From JAGNNV01 sp039932395 (GTDB lineage: Bacteria; Acidobacteriota; Vicinamibacteria; Fen-336; JAGNNV01), in assembly GCA_039932395.1 (NCBI GenBank), contig JBDTQB010000194.1, positions 1 to 8,307 on the forward strand: a stretch of 8,307 nt of DNA, in the 5' to 3' direction. The translations under genes and the position numbers were made by a program. Under the pieces are notes generated by a model, which saw only the letters and a list, made by a program, of their open reading frames with translations, searched no databases and had not been told where the DNA came from. Below, piece after piece: positions 1 through 6,096 of the stretch (positions within the stretch are counted from its first letter, which is position 1; each line of letters starts with the position of its first letter).

Positions 1-269
1 CATTCGTTGAAACCCATGGGATGTTCAACCGGAGGGCCCTTCTTAAGGTCCATGGATGGAACATCCGTGCGACTCCACACCGAGGCGTGTCGGATGGCAT
101 CGCGCCGCTGGATCTCCCCAATGAAGGAAGAGTCCTTCCCGGGCTTCACGGAGGCGCACGCGCCGAGGGACAGGCCGATCACACAAACGGCGAAGGGCCT
201 TGCCAGAGACCGTCTCGCTGACTTGCTCCAGCCCTCGAACATCGCCTTTGCACACCTAGTTTCATTCAT
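1..269 (-). CDS. N-terminal part of a lipoprotein of unknown function (cut by left edge)
   Basis: This is a minus-strand reading frame that stays open to the window edge. From the ATG at 240-242 it begins MFEGWSKSARRSLARPF. A basic n-region (K7, R10, R11, R15) and a hydrophobic stretch lead into lipobox LGAC, with Cys29 as the predicted lipidation site. A short polar linker follows (ASVKPGKDS). This is a type II signal peptide, so the product should be anchored in the membrane facing the periplasm or the outside. An in-frame ATG at 267-269 adds nine residues and has GAGG ten bases upstream. I chose it for that ribosome site, but the downstream start gives a more typical signal peptide. The mature part shows VWSRTDVPSMDLKKGP, which loosely reminds me of hypothetical proteins in Acidobacteriota, an uncertain recollection. 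No enzymatic motif is visible in the roughly 60 mature residues. The gene probably has its own promoter in the gap at 270-408. Confidence 0.7.
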   Translation of the reverse strand, partial: MNETRCAKAMFEGWSKSARRSLARPFAVCVIGLSLGACASVKPGKDSSFIGEIQRRDAIRHASVWSRTDVPSMDLKKGPPVEHPMGFNE

Positions 270-270
270 C

Positions 271-298
271 GCTCAGCTGCCTCGATGAGTGTCTGAGC
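271..298. repeat. Inverted repeat in the leader of the lipoprotein gene
   Basis: GCTCAG at 271-276 and CTGAGC at 293-298 form a perfect 6-bp inverted repeat with a 16-base spacer. It lies directly upstream of the likely ATG at 267-269. The putative GAGG ribosome site of the lipoprotein gene (CCTC on the plus strand, 280-283) falls in the loop. It could be a weak hairpin in the mRNA leader, a protein-binding dyad, or chance. Confidence 0.3.
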
Positions 299-317
299 AA
301 GTCGTGTGCCCGCGCTC

Positions 318-361
318 CCTCAACCGCGCCTTAACCCGACCTTAACCTCGGCTCAAATCGA
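318..361. promoter_or_regulatory. Array of four 11-bp direct repeats, Pho-box-like response-regulator site
   Basis: Units start at 318 (CCTCAACCGCG), 329 (CCTTAACCCGA), 340 (CCTTAACCTCG) and 351 (GCTCAAATCGA, degenerate), exactly 11 bp apart. The two central units share CCTTAACC. An 11-bp direct-repeat period is the signature of OmpR/PhoB-family regulators. CTTAACCT spaced by 3 bp is the form described for cyanobacterial Pho boxes, and TTAACA-type units are bound by Bacillus PhoP. The array lies about 50-90 bp upstream of the minus-strand lipoprotein start, a plausible operator position. I could not find a convincing -10 for that gene. On the plus strand, TACAAA at 382-387 is a possible but unproven -10 directed antisense into the deacetylase gene. 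The regulator's identity is inference; the repeat is directly visible. Confidence 0.5.
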
Positions 362-408
362 CGCTGCGCGCGGCCGGTTTCTACAAAACCGCAGCCAGGA
401 GCAGCATC

Positions 409-1443
409 TCAGCGCCGCAGTTTTTCCTGGAGGACGGAGAGCAGCGAGCGTCGTCCGGGTCCGGGCAGGCGCTCCACGTAATCTTCGCCCACGCGCGCGA
501 GGGCGAAGAGATCGGATCCCTGGCGTGAGATCGCAGGGGCGTGATCCGCCTTTCCCGCGAAGGCCGCGACGTAGCCGACGACGGCGGCCAGGGCGCGCGC
601 GTGGGGAGAAGAAACATGCCACGGATAGCAGAGCGCCTTCGCCGACGCGTCGGCCTTCTCGCGCAGCAGGCGTCGCGCCTCTGCCAAATCGAAACGCATG
701 GCCTCGTTCGTCTCAGCTTCCGTCTCGAAACGGTCTTCGGTCGCCCAGTAGGCCGGCTTGCCGGAGAGACGCGGCGCGGATTCAGGAAGAGGCGTGCCGA
801 CGGGAACGAACTTGCCACGAACCTGACGGCCGTTGATCTGCACGAAGGGGCAGTCGAACTCACCGTAGCCCGAGCGCATCGACTCATTCATCACGCCGTC
901 CTCCGCCTTAGAGACGGGGATGCGCGCATGCAGGTGGGTGTGGCTTTCGAGGTCAATGACGTCCCGCATGGCGCGAGCCTCGCCCCAGGTGATGAACGGG
1001 CGTTCGGCGGAATCGTCCCGCTTCGTAAGCGCGTCCCACTCTGATTCGGCGACATCGCCGATCGTCTTGAAGACTTCGTCGGAGTCGTCGACTGCACTGG
1101 TCACGAGGAAGGCGGTGGCCTTCATGCCGAGCCGCTTGAGAATCGGATAGGCGACGGTCCAGGTGGATGCGCGTCCGTCGTCGATCGTGATGAGGACCGA
1201 CCTGGACGGCGCCTTATCCCGTCCCATGAGGTCGTCGAGATACGTCGCCATGCCGATCGCCTGATAGCCAGCGTCGCGGACGTAGCGCATCTTCCGTTCG
1301 AAGGAGCGCGGCTCCAGGCTGTGGAAAGTGAAGACGGGGATATCGCCGGGAGCGACCTCGCCGCCTCGGACGAAGTCGGGATCTCGAGTGGCGAGATCCT
1401 GGAGCAGCCGGCCCGCCTCAACGGCCCGCTTGAGCGCAGGCAT
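409..1443 (-). CDS. NodB-type polysaccharide deacetylase family protein
   Basis: This 344-residue protein has the carbohydrate esterase 4 (NodB) motifs. ITIDDG at 85-90 supplies the catalytic base and metal-binding aspartates (D88, D89). SHTHLH at 167-172 supplies the metal histidines H168 and H172. CYPW at 272-275 stands where the third (RxxPY/YP) motif is expected. The opening PVFTFHSLEP (36-45) is the usual first strand. Family members remove N-acetyl groups from GlcNAc polymers or other acetylated sugars. I see no signal peptide, so the protein may act in the cytoplasm or be exported by another route. About 100 residues separate H172 from Y273, well above the usual distance, so there is an insertion of roughly 60 residues. 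The start is the ATG at 1441-1443, coupled through TGATG to the flippase-like gene upstream. No Shine-Dalgarno sequence precedes it, consistent with translational coupling. The substrate is unknown; envelope glycan is inferred from the neighbours. Confidence 0.85.
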   Translation of the reverse strand: MPALKRAVEAGRLLQDLATRDPDFVRGGEVAPGDIPVFTFHSLEPRSFERKMRYVRDAGYQAIGMATYLDDLMGRDKAPSRSVLITIDDGRASTWTVAYPILKRLGMKATAFLVTSAVDDSDEVFKTIGDVAESEWDALTKRDDSAERPFITWGEARAMRDVIDLESHTHLHARIPVSKAEDGVMNESMRSGYGEFDCPFVQINGRQVRGKFVPVGTPLPESAPRLSGKPAYWATEDRFETEAETNEAMRFDLAEARRLLREKADASAKALCYPWHVSSPHARALAAVVGYVAAFAGKADHAPAISRQGSDLFALARVGEDYVERLPGPGRRSLLSVLQEKLRR

Positions 1444-2417
1444 CAGGCCGTTTCGACGGGCGTGTGGTCGTGCTCATGAGACTTGCGCACGAGCCATACG
1501 ACCAAGCCCGAGATCGACAGGAGGACCACGAGGCCCGCGGCGACGATCGAGAAGGCGAGCGCGCTTTCCCGCGGCAGGCCGACTTGCTTGAAGTACAGGA
1601 CGTAGACGCCTTCGCGGACGCCCCAACCGTTAAACGAAATCGGGATCGCCTGAATCAGTGAGCACAGGGGCACCATCAGAAGAGAGGTGCCGAGATCGAG
1701 GGGAATGTGAAGCGCGCGCGCGATCAGATAGAAGTAGTAGACCCCCAGGAACTGCAGGACCAGAGACAGGGCGAAGGCCTTCATCACCGCGCCCTTCCGA
1801 GAGCGGTAGGCGTTCACCGTGCTTTGAACAGACTCGAAACGCGAATGGATCCAGGGGAATCGCTTGACCCCGACGAGCTCCACCACCTTGGTCACCAGGC
1901 CGGACTTCGCGAAGATTCCGCCGAGGATCAGGAAGAGGACGGTCAGGCCGAGGAGAATCACGCGAGCGCCGGCCAGTCCGCGCACCGCCGTGCCGCCGAG
2001 CAGGTAGGCCGGCATCGCGATGAAATACAGGGCGACGAAGCCGACCACCCGGTCGAGGAACGCGACGGTCAGAGCCGCGGTCTTCGAACCGGCGGCCTTG
2101 GCGGAGTCACGCACGCGGACCACGTCTCCACCCACGTTGCTCGGCAGGAAGTTGCCGAAGAAGGACGCCACCATGTACGAGTTGATCAGCATGCCGAACG
2201 TGGTTTTGTTGCTGCCGGCCGCGTCGAGGAGAACTTTCCAGCGGATCGTGGAAAGGACGACCACCACGCAGTAGACAAAGGCGGCCACCGCGAACAAATC
2301 GTGCCGGCCCTCGATGAAATGCTGAAGGACGTCCGAAAGGTCAACGCTGTGAAGCAGATAGGCGAGCAGCCCCACGGAGAGGAGGAGCTTGACGATCAGG
2401 AGAAGAGTGCGGTTCAA
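1443..2417 (-). CDS. UPF0104 / lysylphosphatidylglycerol synthase TM-region family membrane protein
   Basis: This is a 324-residue integral membrane protein with about eight hydrophobic segments and a His-rich charged tail (KSHEHDHTP). Family hallmarks are all present: TIRWKVLL near 57-64, FFGNFLPSNVGGDVVR at 86-101, a DR pair at 122-123, and IPISFNGWGVREG at 258-270 with E269. The family includes the flippase domain of MprF and proteins of the YbhN/AglD type, often found beside glycolipid and polysaccharide genes. Transport or flipping of a lipid-linked intermediate is therefore the likely role, but the substrate is unknown. The first plausible start is TTG at 2415-2417: the frame is closed by TAG upstream and no ATG or GTG lies between. 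No Shine-Dalgarno sequence is visible, so initiation may be weak or leaderless. The stop overlaps the ATG of the deacetylase by one base, which makes the two an operon. Confidence 0.87.
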   Translation of the reverse strand: MNRTLLLIVKLLLSVGLLAYLLHSVDLSDVLQHFIEGRHDLFAVAAFVYCVVVVLSTIRWKVLLDAAGSNKTTFGMLINSYMVASFFGNFLPSNVGGDVVRVRDSAKAAGSKTAALTVAFLDRVVGFVALYFIAMPAYLLGGTAVRGLAGARVILLGLTVLFLILGGIFAKSGLVTKVVELVGVKRFPWIHSRFESVQSTVNAYRSRKGAVMKAFALSLVLQFLGVYYFYLIARALHIPLDLGTSLLMVPLCSLIQAIPISFNGWGVREGVYVLYFKQVGLPRESALAFSIVAAGLVVLLSISGLVVWLVRKSHEHDHTPVETA

Positions 2418-2447
2418 GAAAAGTAACTGTTTTGAGAGAATGAACCG
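2410..2447. repeat. 7-bp inverted repeat spanning the flippase-gene start, possible operator
   Basis: CGGTTCA (2410-2416) and TGAACCG (2441-2447) are perfect inverted copies separated by 24 bases, placing the half-site centres 31 bp apart (about three helical turns). The first arm overlaps the TTG start of the minus-strand gene and the second lies in the divergent promoter region. A dimeric regulator acting on both operons is possible. A chance repeat cannot be excluded. Confidence 0.3.
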
Positions 2448-2459
2448 TGATCGTACGAC
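2432..2459 (+). promoter_or_regulatory. Weak candidate promoter for the acyltransferase-glycosyltransferase operon
   Basis: TTGAGA at 2432-2437 matches the -35 hexamer at four of six bases. TACGAC at 2454-2459 lies 16 bp further on and is a poor -10. It is the best sigma70-like pair I see in the 85-bp gap between the divergent TTG starts, but in GC-rich DNA such a match has little weight. An 8-bp palindrome TCGTACGA at 2451-2458 overlaps the -10. I could not identify a promoter for the minus-strand operon. Confidence 0.2.
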
Positions 2460-2502
2460 AACGGGCCGGTTCTTCTAAGGCAGGGCAGCCGGGGATGGCT
2501 CG

Positions 2503-3282
2503 TTGACCGGCTCTCCGGCTCCGTCCGGCTCGATGAAGGACGTCGGAATTCAGGCGGCTTTCGGCGACCGGCGTTCGGCCTCTGAGAAGTACCAGGACCT
2601 TGTTGTCGGCTCTCGCAGTCTCGCCCGGCTGGTCCATTTCGAGCTCGTGATGCTCTGGACGTCGTGGGTGCCCGGAGCCCTTGGGCTTCTGCTCCGGAAG
2701 ATCTTCTATCCGACTCTCCTCGGATCGTGCGGGCGCGGCGTGGTCTTCGGAACCGGCGTCACCCTCAGGCATCCCCACAAGATCCACATTGGCGATGGAA
2801 CGGTGATCGACGACAACGTCCTTCTCGATGCCAAGGGCGTCGCCAACAAGGGCATCACCATCGGTGACCAGGGGTTTGTCGGCCGCAACTCGATCCTGTC
2901 CTGCAAAGATGGCGACATCGTTCTCGGCAGCCACATCAACATTGGTTTCAACTGCGAAGTGTTCTCCTCGTCCAAGGTCGAAGTGGGCGACTACGGGCTC
3001 TTCGCCGCGTACACGTACGTGGTGGGCGGCGGGCATGATCATTCGGCCGTGGGTGCTGCCATTATCGATCAGGCGCGTCCTTCACTTGGGGTCACCATCG
3101 GCCGCAATGTCTGGCTGGGCGCGGGAGTGAAGGTCCTGGACGGGGTGACCCTTGGATCCAACGTCGTGGTGGGGGCGGGTGCGGTCGTCAACGAATCACT
3201 TCCCGACTCCGTCATCGCGGCGGGCGTTCCCGCGAAGATCATCAAGCGTCGCGACGATCTGACCGCCGAACGTCAGGCATGA
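2503..3282 (+). CDS. Left-handed beta-helix (hexapeptide repeat) acyltransferase
   Basis: This 259-residue protein resembles LbetaH O-acetyltransferases of the WbbJ/maltose-acetyltransferase type. The N-terminal part holds the hydrophobic segment ELVMLWTSWVPGALGLLLRK (47-66), which may lie on the membrane. It is followed by VGRN/IGDG-type hexapeptide turns from about 78 to 165 and again from 195 to 230 (VTIGRNVWLGAGV, VVVGAGAVV). GGGHDHS at 175-181 gives a catalytic-histidine candidate (H178 or H180). The C-terminal GVPAKIIKRR is typical of the family. The likely reaction is transfer of an acyl group, probably acetyl from acetyl-CoA, to a sugar of an envelope glycan. Two starts are possible: TTG at 2503, preceded by a purine run GGGGATGG, and ATG at 2533 with no ribosome site. 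I kept TTG; the ten extra residues (TGSPAPSGS) look dispensable. The stop overlaps the next start as ATGA, so the two genes are translated together. Confidence 0.87.
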   Translation: MTGSPAPSGSMKDVGIQAAFGDRRSASEKYQDLVVGSRSLARLVHFELVMLWTSWVPGALGLLLRKIFYPTLLGSCGRGVVFGTGVTLRHPHKIHIGDGTVIDDNVLLDAKGVANKGITIGDQGFVGRNSILSCKDGDIVLGSHINIGFNCEVFSSSKVEVGDYGLFAAYTYVVGGGHDHSAVGAAIIDQARPSLGVTIGRNVWLGAGVKVLDGVTLGSNVVVGAGAVVNESLPDSVIAAGVPAKIIKRRDDLTAERQA

Positions 3283-4319
3283 GCCGCATCCTTGTCGTGG
3301 TGTCGTCCGCCCCGTTCGTGCGCGGTGGGCACATGGTCATCGCGGAAGAAACCGTCGCCGCGCTGCAGCGGGCGGGTCATGAGGCGGAGATTTTTCAGAC
3401 GCCGACCAATCGTTTCGGCCGTCAGTTCGATGCTTACGAAGCAACGCGACTCACCGACGTCTCGGAAGGCGCCGACGGCCGTCGCATCGACCAGATCATC
3501 ACGATGCGCTATCCCGCGTTCGCTCTGCGCCATCCCAGGCACGTTTGCTGGCTGACCCACACCATGCGCGAGTACTACGATCTCTGGGATGCGCTCATTG
3601 GCGGTTTCGGTCGCAAGGGGAAGCTCAAAGAGCGGGTGAGGCGCTTCTTCGTCCATCGACTCGATCGCCGGTTGCTGACTCAGAACGTCACGAAGCTCTA
3701 CACGATCTCGCAGACCGTCACCGATCGCTTGAATCAGTTCATCCGCGTGCCCTCGACGGTGCTCCACCCACCGCCGCCCGCCCGCGCCTACCGATGCGAT
3801 GCGTATGAGCCTTACATTTTCGCGGTCAGTCGGCTCCATCCTCTGAAGCGCATGGACCTGCTCATCGAAGCGATGGCTTTGATGAAGGATCAGTCCCTCC
3901 GCGCCGTCATCGCCGGGGAAGGCGACGAAGAGACCAAGCTGCGTGCGTTGATCCGAGAGAAGGGTCTCGAAAGCAGGGTCGACCTCGTCGGCGCGATCTC
4001 AGAGGACGCCAAGCTCGATCACTACGCGAAGTGCCGCGCGGTGTACTTCGCGCCGAAGAACGAGGACTACGGCTTCGTCACATTGGAAGCCATGTCGAGC
4101 GCGAAGGCAGTGCTTACCGCGACTGACGCTGGCGGCCCGACGGAGCAGGTTGAAAACGGCGTCAACGGCTGGATTCTCTCGCCGACCGCTCCTGCCTTCT
4201 CCGATTGTCTCGACCGCGTGGCGGGGGATCACGCGGAGGCGGAACGAGCCGGTCGCAACGGCCAGGCCTTCGCCGCGAGACACACCTGGGATCAGGTCGT
4301 TCCGCAGCTTCTTCTCTAA
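3279..4319 (+). CDS. Glycosyltransferase family 4 (GT-B fold)
   Basis: This 346-residue protein has the two-domain GT-B layout. The N-terminal domain opens with ILVVVSSAPFVRGGH (4-18), a strand followed by a glycine-rich loop as in GT4 enzymes. The C-terminal nucleotide-sugar domain starts near 177: YIFAVSRLHPLKRMDLLIEA (179-198) carries the Arg/Lys pair that binds the donor phosphates (R185, K190), and VIAGEGDEE (210-218) is the next strand. EDYGFVTLE at 262-270 is the retaining EX7E motif, and the helix after it has AGGPTEQVENGVNG (284-297). It should transfer a sugar from a nucleotide donor to a lipid-linked or glycan acceptor at the inner membrane face. The donor cannot be told. It starts inside the acyltransferase stop (ATGA at 3279-3282) without its own strong ribosome site. 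The TAA stop overlaps the end of the convergent methyltransferase gene. Confidence 0.9.
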   Translation: MSRILVVVSSAPFVRGGHMVIAEETVAALQRAGHEAEIFQTPTNRFGRQFDAYEATRLTDVSEGADGRRIDQIITMRYPAFALRHPRHVCWLTHTMREYYDLWDALIGGFGRKGKLKERVRRFFVHRLDRRLLTQNVTKLYTISQTVTDRLNQFIRVPSTVLHPPPPARAYRCDAYEPYIFAVSRLHPLKRMDLLIEAMALMKDQSLRAVIAGEGDEETKLRALIREKGLESRVDLVGAISEDAKLDHYAKCRAVYFAPKNEDYGFVTLEAMSSAKAVLTATDAGGPTEQVENGVNGWILSPTAPAFSDCLDRVAGDHAEAERAGRNGQAFAARHTWDQVVPQLLL

Positions 4320-6001
4320 GCGCTCACTTCGATCGCTAACTCGGGCGTGTTGACACCCGTAGGATCGAACCAGGCAACGCCTTCGGCGACCAGATCAAAA
4401 CGCAGGCGGTACTTCCCGGGCGTGGATGGCGCGTGGCAGGTGAACGAAAGCTCGATGCGGTCGACCGGCTTCATGTCATGAGGAAGCGGGAAGCGTTCAT
4501 GGTCCAGGACCAGGACGTTGCGGGATGGGTCACAAACCACGACACCTACGCAGACGGAGCCTTTGACCCCAGGCGGCCCCGCGATCCAGCGCGTATCGCC
4601 GGCATTGTGAATGAGCAGAGTCACGTCGATGGAACCGCTCGGTGCGATCGGACCGACGCCCCCGTCGACGTCAGGGATGACCAACTTGAGGTTCGCCAGG
4701 AGATGGTTCGGCTTAAGGCTGCTCGCGAGTTCGAAGCGGTCTGACAGGGTCAGCGTTGGCGACCCGGTCTGTTCGAACCAGGCGACGCGGTCGTCGAGCA
4801 TGTCGAGCTGGATCAGGCAGTCGCCGTCGGCGCTTGCCTTGGGAAGACGGATGTCCAGATCGATCGACTCGCCTGGAGCCACATCGCGGGGGAGATAGAC
4901 GCGCACGAAACCACGCGCGATGGTCTCTCGCTTCAGATTCAGGAAGTGCGCGGCGAGCGCAACGAAACCGCCGAGCGGCGTCTCTTGATGAAGCCAGAGC
5001 GTGTCGCCGGTGTTCTTCACGCGGAGGGACTGAAGAGAGCCCGGGAGCGAAGGATGCTTGACGAGGGACGTGGGCGTGATCTCCGCCCGCAGCACGCTGG
5101 GATTCCGGCTGTCCGGCGTGCTCGTGCCCTTCAGCATCGACAGAACCATGAAGTGGCGGAGCGACTCGCGAAGCTGATCGATGGGGAAGATGAGGTCGTC
5201 ACCTTCCATGAACTTCATGTGCTGATCGAGCGAAAAGGTGAGGCTGGACGGATCGGGAAAAGGCTTGAGGTGGGGCGAATGAAATCCGACGGCCGTGGCC
5301 AGCTTCATCAGATCTTCGAGATGAAGATCGTTCTCCAGCACGCCGTGGATCTCCGTCTCGTAGGCGCCTTGATCGCTGTGCGCATGACCTTCGCCCGGCT
5401 CACCCATCACCAGACGGCCGCCCGGCTTGAGGATGCGGAAGAACTCGGCCAGCACTTCGCTCTGATTCGGTACGTGATGGAAGGAGTCGAAGCAGACGAT
5501 GCGATCGACCGAAGCATCGGGAATGGCCAGCGCGTGGCCGGAGTACTTCACGAACTCCGGTTTGAGTTCCATCTGATGTCGCGGATCGGCTGCGAACATT
5601 TCGCGGCCGAAGCTGAGCGCGGTCTCGCTCACGTCGACCGAGATCGTCCGGCAGCGCAGACGATTCATCATCGAGGACAGCCAGCAGCTTCCCGCACCGA
5701 AGTCCACCACCGTCATCCCTACGCCCAGATCCAGCTCATGCAGCACCAGTCCCAGGCGATACAGGATGCCCGGGGTGTCGCGCACGGTGCTGAGCGGTTT
5801 GTTGAGGACATGAAGCCGCGCATCCGGCTCGGCGGCGATGTGCTTCCAATGACGCTCGGCGTTGCGGTTGAACTCCTCGGCGCGGCTCAGCAGTACCGCC
5901 TCTGAATACGTCGGATGGTCGTGAAGGCGCGGCGCCTTGGGCGTGGCGCTGAGCGCCTGATAGGCGAGAGAGAGATGGCGGCGGAACGAACGGTAGTCCA
6001 T
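4316..6001 (-). CDS. SAM-dependent methyltransferase with two C-terminal beta-sandwich repeats
   Basis: From the ATG at 5999-6001 this is 561 residues, about twice the usual size for a class I methyltransferase. After a helical N-terminus comes a Methyltransf_11-like domain (about 85-250): VVDFGAGS (98-105) is the SAM motif I, D123 in TISVDVSE the ribose-binding acid, and FDSFHHVPN (171-179) and LKPGGRLVMGEP (191-202) are motifs IV and VI. Two similar C-terminal modules follow (about 322-418 and 455-560). Each opens with (V/I)xNxGDTxW and closes near VAWFxxxG(S/V)xTP-like text, and they look like Ig-type beta sandwiches. Such modules may bind glycan, pointing to methylation of a sugar, but this is inference. 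An in-frame ATG at 6035-6037 (MNHRRLRECDAL) is the alternative start. A frame further upstream to 6193 is rejected because it runs into the divergent gene. Neither start has a good ribosome site. The stop overlaps that of the convergent glycosyltransferase. Confidence 0.83.
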   Translation of the reverse strand: MDYRSFRRHLSLAYQALSATPKAPRLHDHPTYSEAVLLSRAEEFNRNAERHWKHIAAEPDARLHVLNKPLSTVRDTPGILYRLGLVLHELDLGVGMTVVDFGAGSCWLSSMMNRLRCRTISVDVSETALSFGREMFAADPRHQMELKPEFVKYSGHALAIPDASVDRIVCFDSFHHVPNQSEVLAEFFRILKPGGRLVMGEPGEGHAHSDQGAYETEIHGVLENDLHLEDLMKLATAVGFHSPHLKPFPDPSSLTFSLDQHMKFMEGDDLIFPIDQLRESLRHFMVLSMLKGTSTPDSRNPSVLRAEITPTSLVKHPSLPGSLQSLRVKNTGDTLWLHQETPLGGFVALAAHFLNLKRETIARGFVRVYLPRDVAPGESIDLDIRLPKASADGDCLIQLDMLDDRVAWFEQTGSPTLTLSDRFELASSLKPNHLLANLKLVIPDVDGGVGPIAPSGSIDVTLLIHNAGDTRWIAGPPGVKGSVCVGVVVCDPSRNVLVLDHERFPLPHDMKPVDRIELSFTCHAPSTPGKYRLRFDLVAEGVAWFDPTGVNTPELAIEVSA

Positions 6002-6032
6002 GAGAGCGTCGCATTCTCGCAGCCTTCTGTGA

Positions 6033-6061
6033 TTCATTCGCGGCCCGCGAGCCTGTATAAC
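6033..6061 (+). promoter_or_regulatory. Candidate promoter of the propeller-amidohydrolase gene, possibly bidirectional
   Basis: TTCATT (6033-6038) and TATAAC (6056-6061) are separated by 17 bp. TATAAC matches five of six bases of the sigma70 -10 and is preceded directly by TG. It lies 35 bp upstream of the plus-strand ATG. On the minus strand the same core reads TATACA (6059-6054), so it could also serve the divergent methyltransferase gene, although I see no -35 for that direction. Confidence 0.4.
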
Positions 6062-6087
6062 GACGGTGCGCGGGGCAGCGCGCGACT

Positions 6088-6095
6088 GGAGAGAG
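6088..6095 (+). promoter_or_regulatory. Ribosome binding site that fixes the start of the propeller-amidohydrolase gene
   Basis: GGAGAGAG begins nine bases before the ATG at 6097; counted from the GGAG core, the spacing is five bases. It is the strongest Shine-Dalgarno match in the window and supports this start over the second in-frame ATG at 6109. Confidence 0.7.
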
Positions 6096-6096
6096 C

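Larger units (their letters stand above)
270..408. other. Intergenic region between lipoprotein and deacetylase genes
   Basis: This 139-bp gap follows the deacetylase stop and precedes the lipoprotein start, both on the minus strand. It holds the 11-bp repeat array (318-361), the small inverted repeat (271-298) and a 6-bp hairpin CGGTTT/AAACCG at 375-391 that lacks a U-tract. I see no convincing reading frame in it. Its length and the repeats suggest that the lipoprotein gene is transcribed separately from the upstream two-gene operon. Confidence 0.6.

Noticed and set aside
43..255. 70-residue minus-strand frame at the left edge
   Set aside because: It ends inside the window in a different frame from the lipoprotein, and has no signal peptide or domain; the lipobox frame explains the region better.
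375..391. Hairpin CGGTTT-N5-AAACCG after the deacetylase stop as an intrinsic terminator
   Set aside because: The stem is only 6 bp and neither strand has a U-tract after it.
306..836. 176-residue plus-strand open frame across the intergenic repeats
   Set aside because: It is extremely rich in Arg and Pro and mostly antisense to the deacetylase, whose family motifs are clear.
1707..2426. 239-residue plus-strand open frame
   Set aside because: It is antisense to the well-supported UPF0104 gene, has very skewed composition (Gln, His, Glu, Arg) and no domain.
2341..3042. 233-residue minus-strand open frame
   Set aside because: It runs antisense through the acyltransferase and into the flippase-like gene, with no motif.
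4946..5905. 319-residue plus-strand open frame
   Set aside because: It lies antisense inside the methyltransferase gene, is rich in His, Arg and Glu, and has no recognisable domain; it reflects high GC in the true frame.
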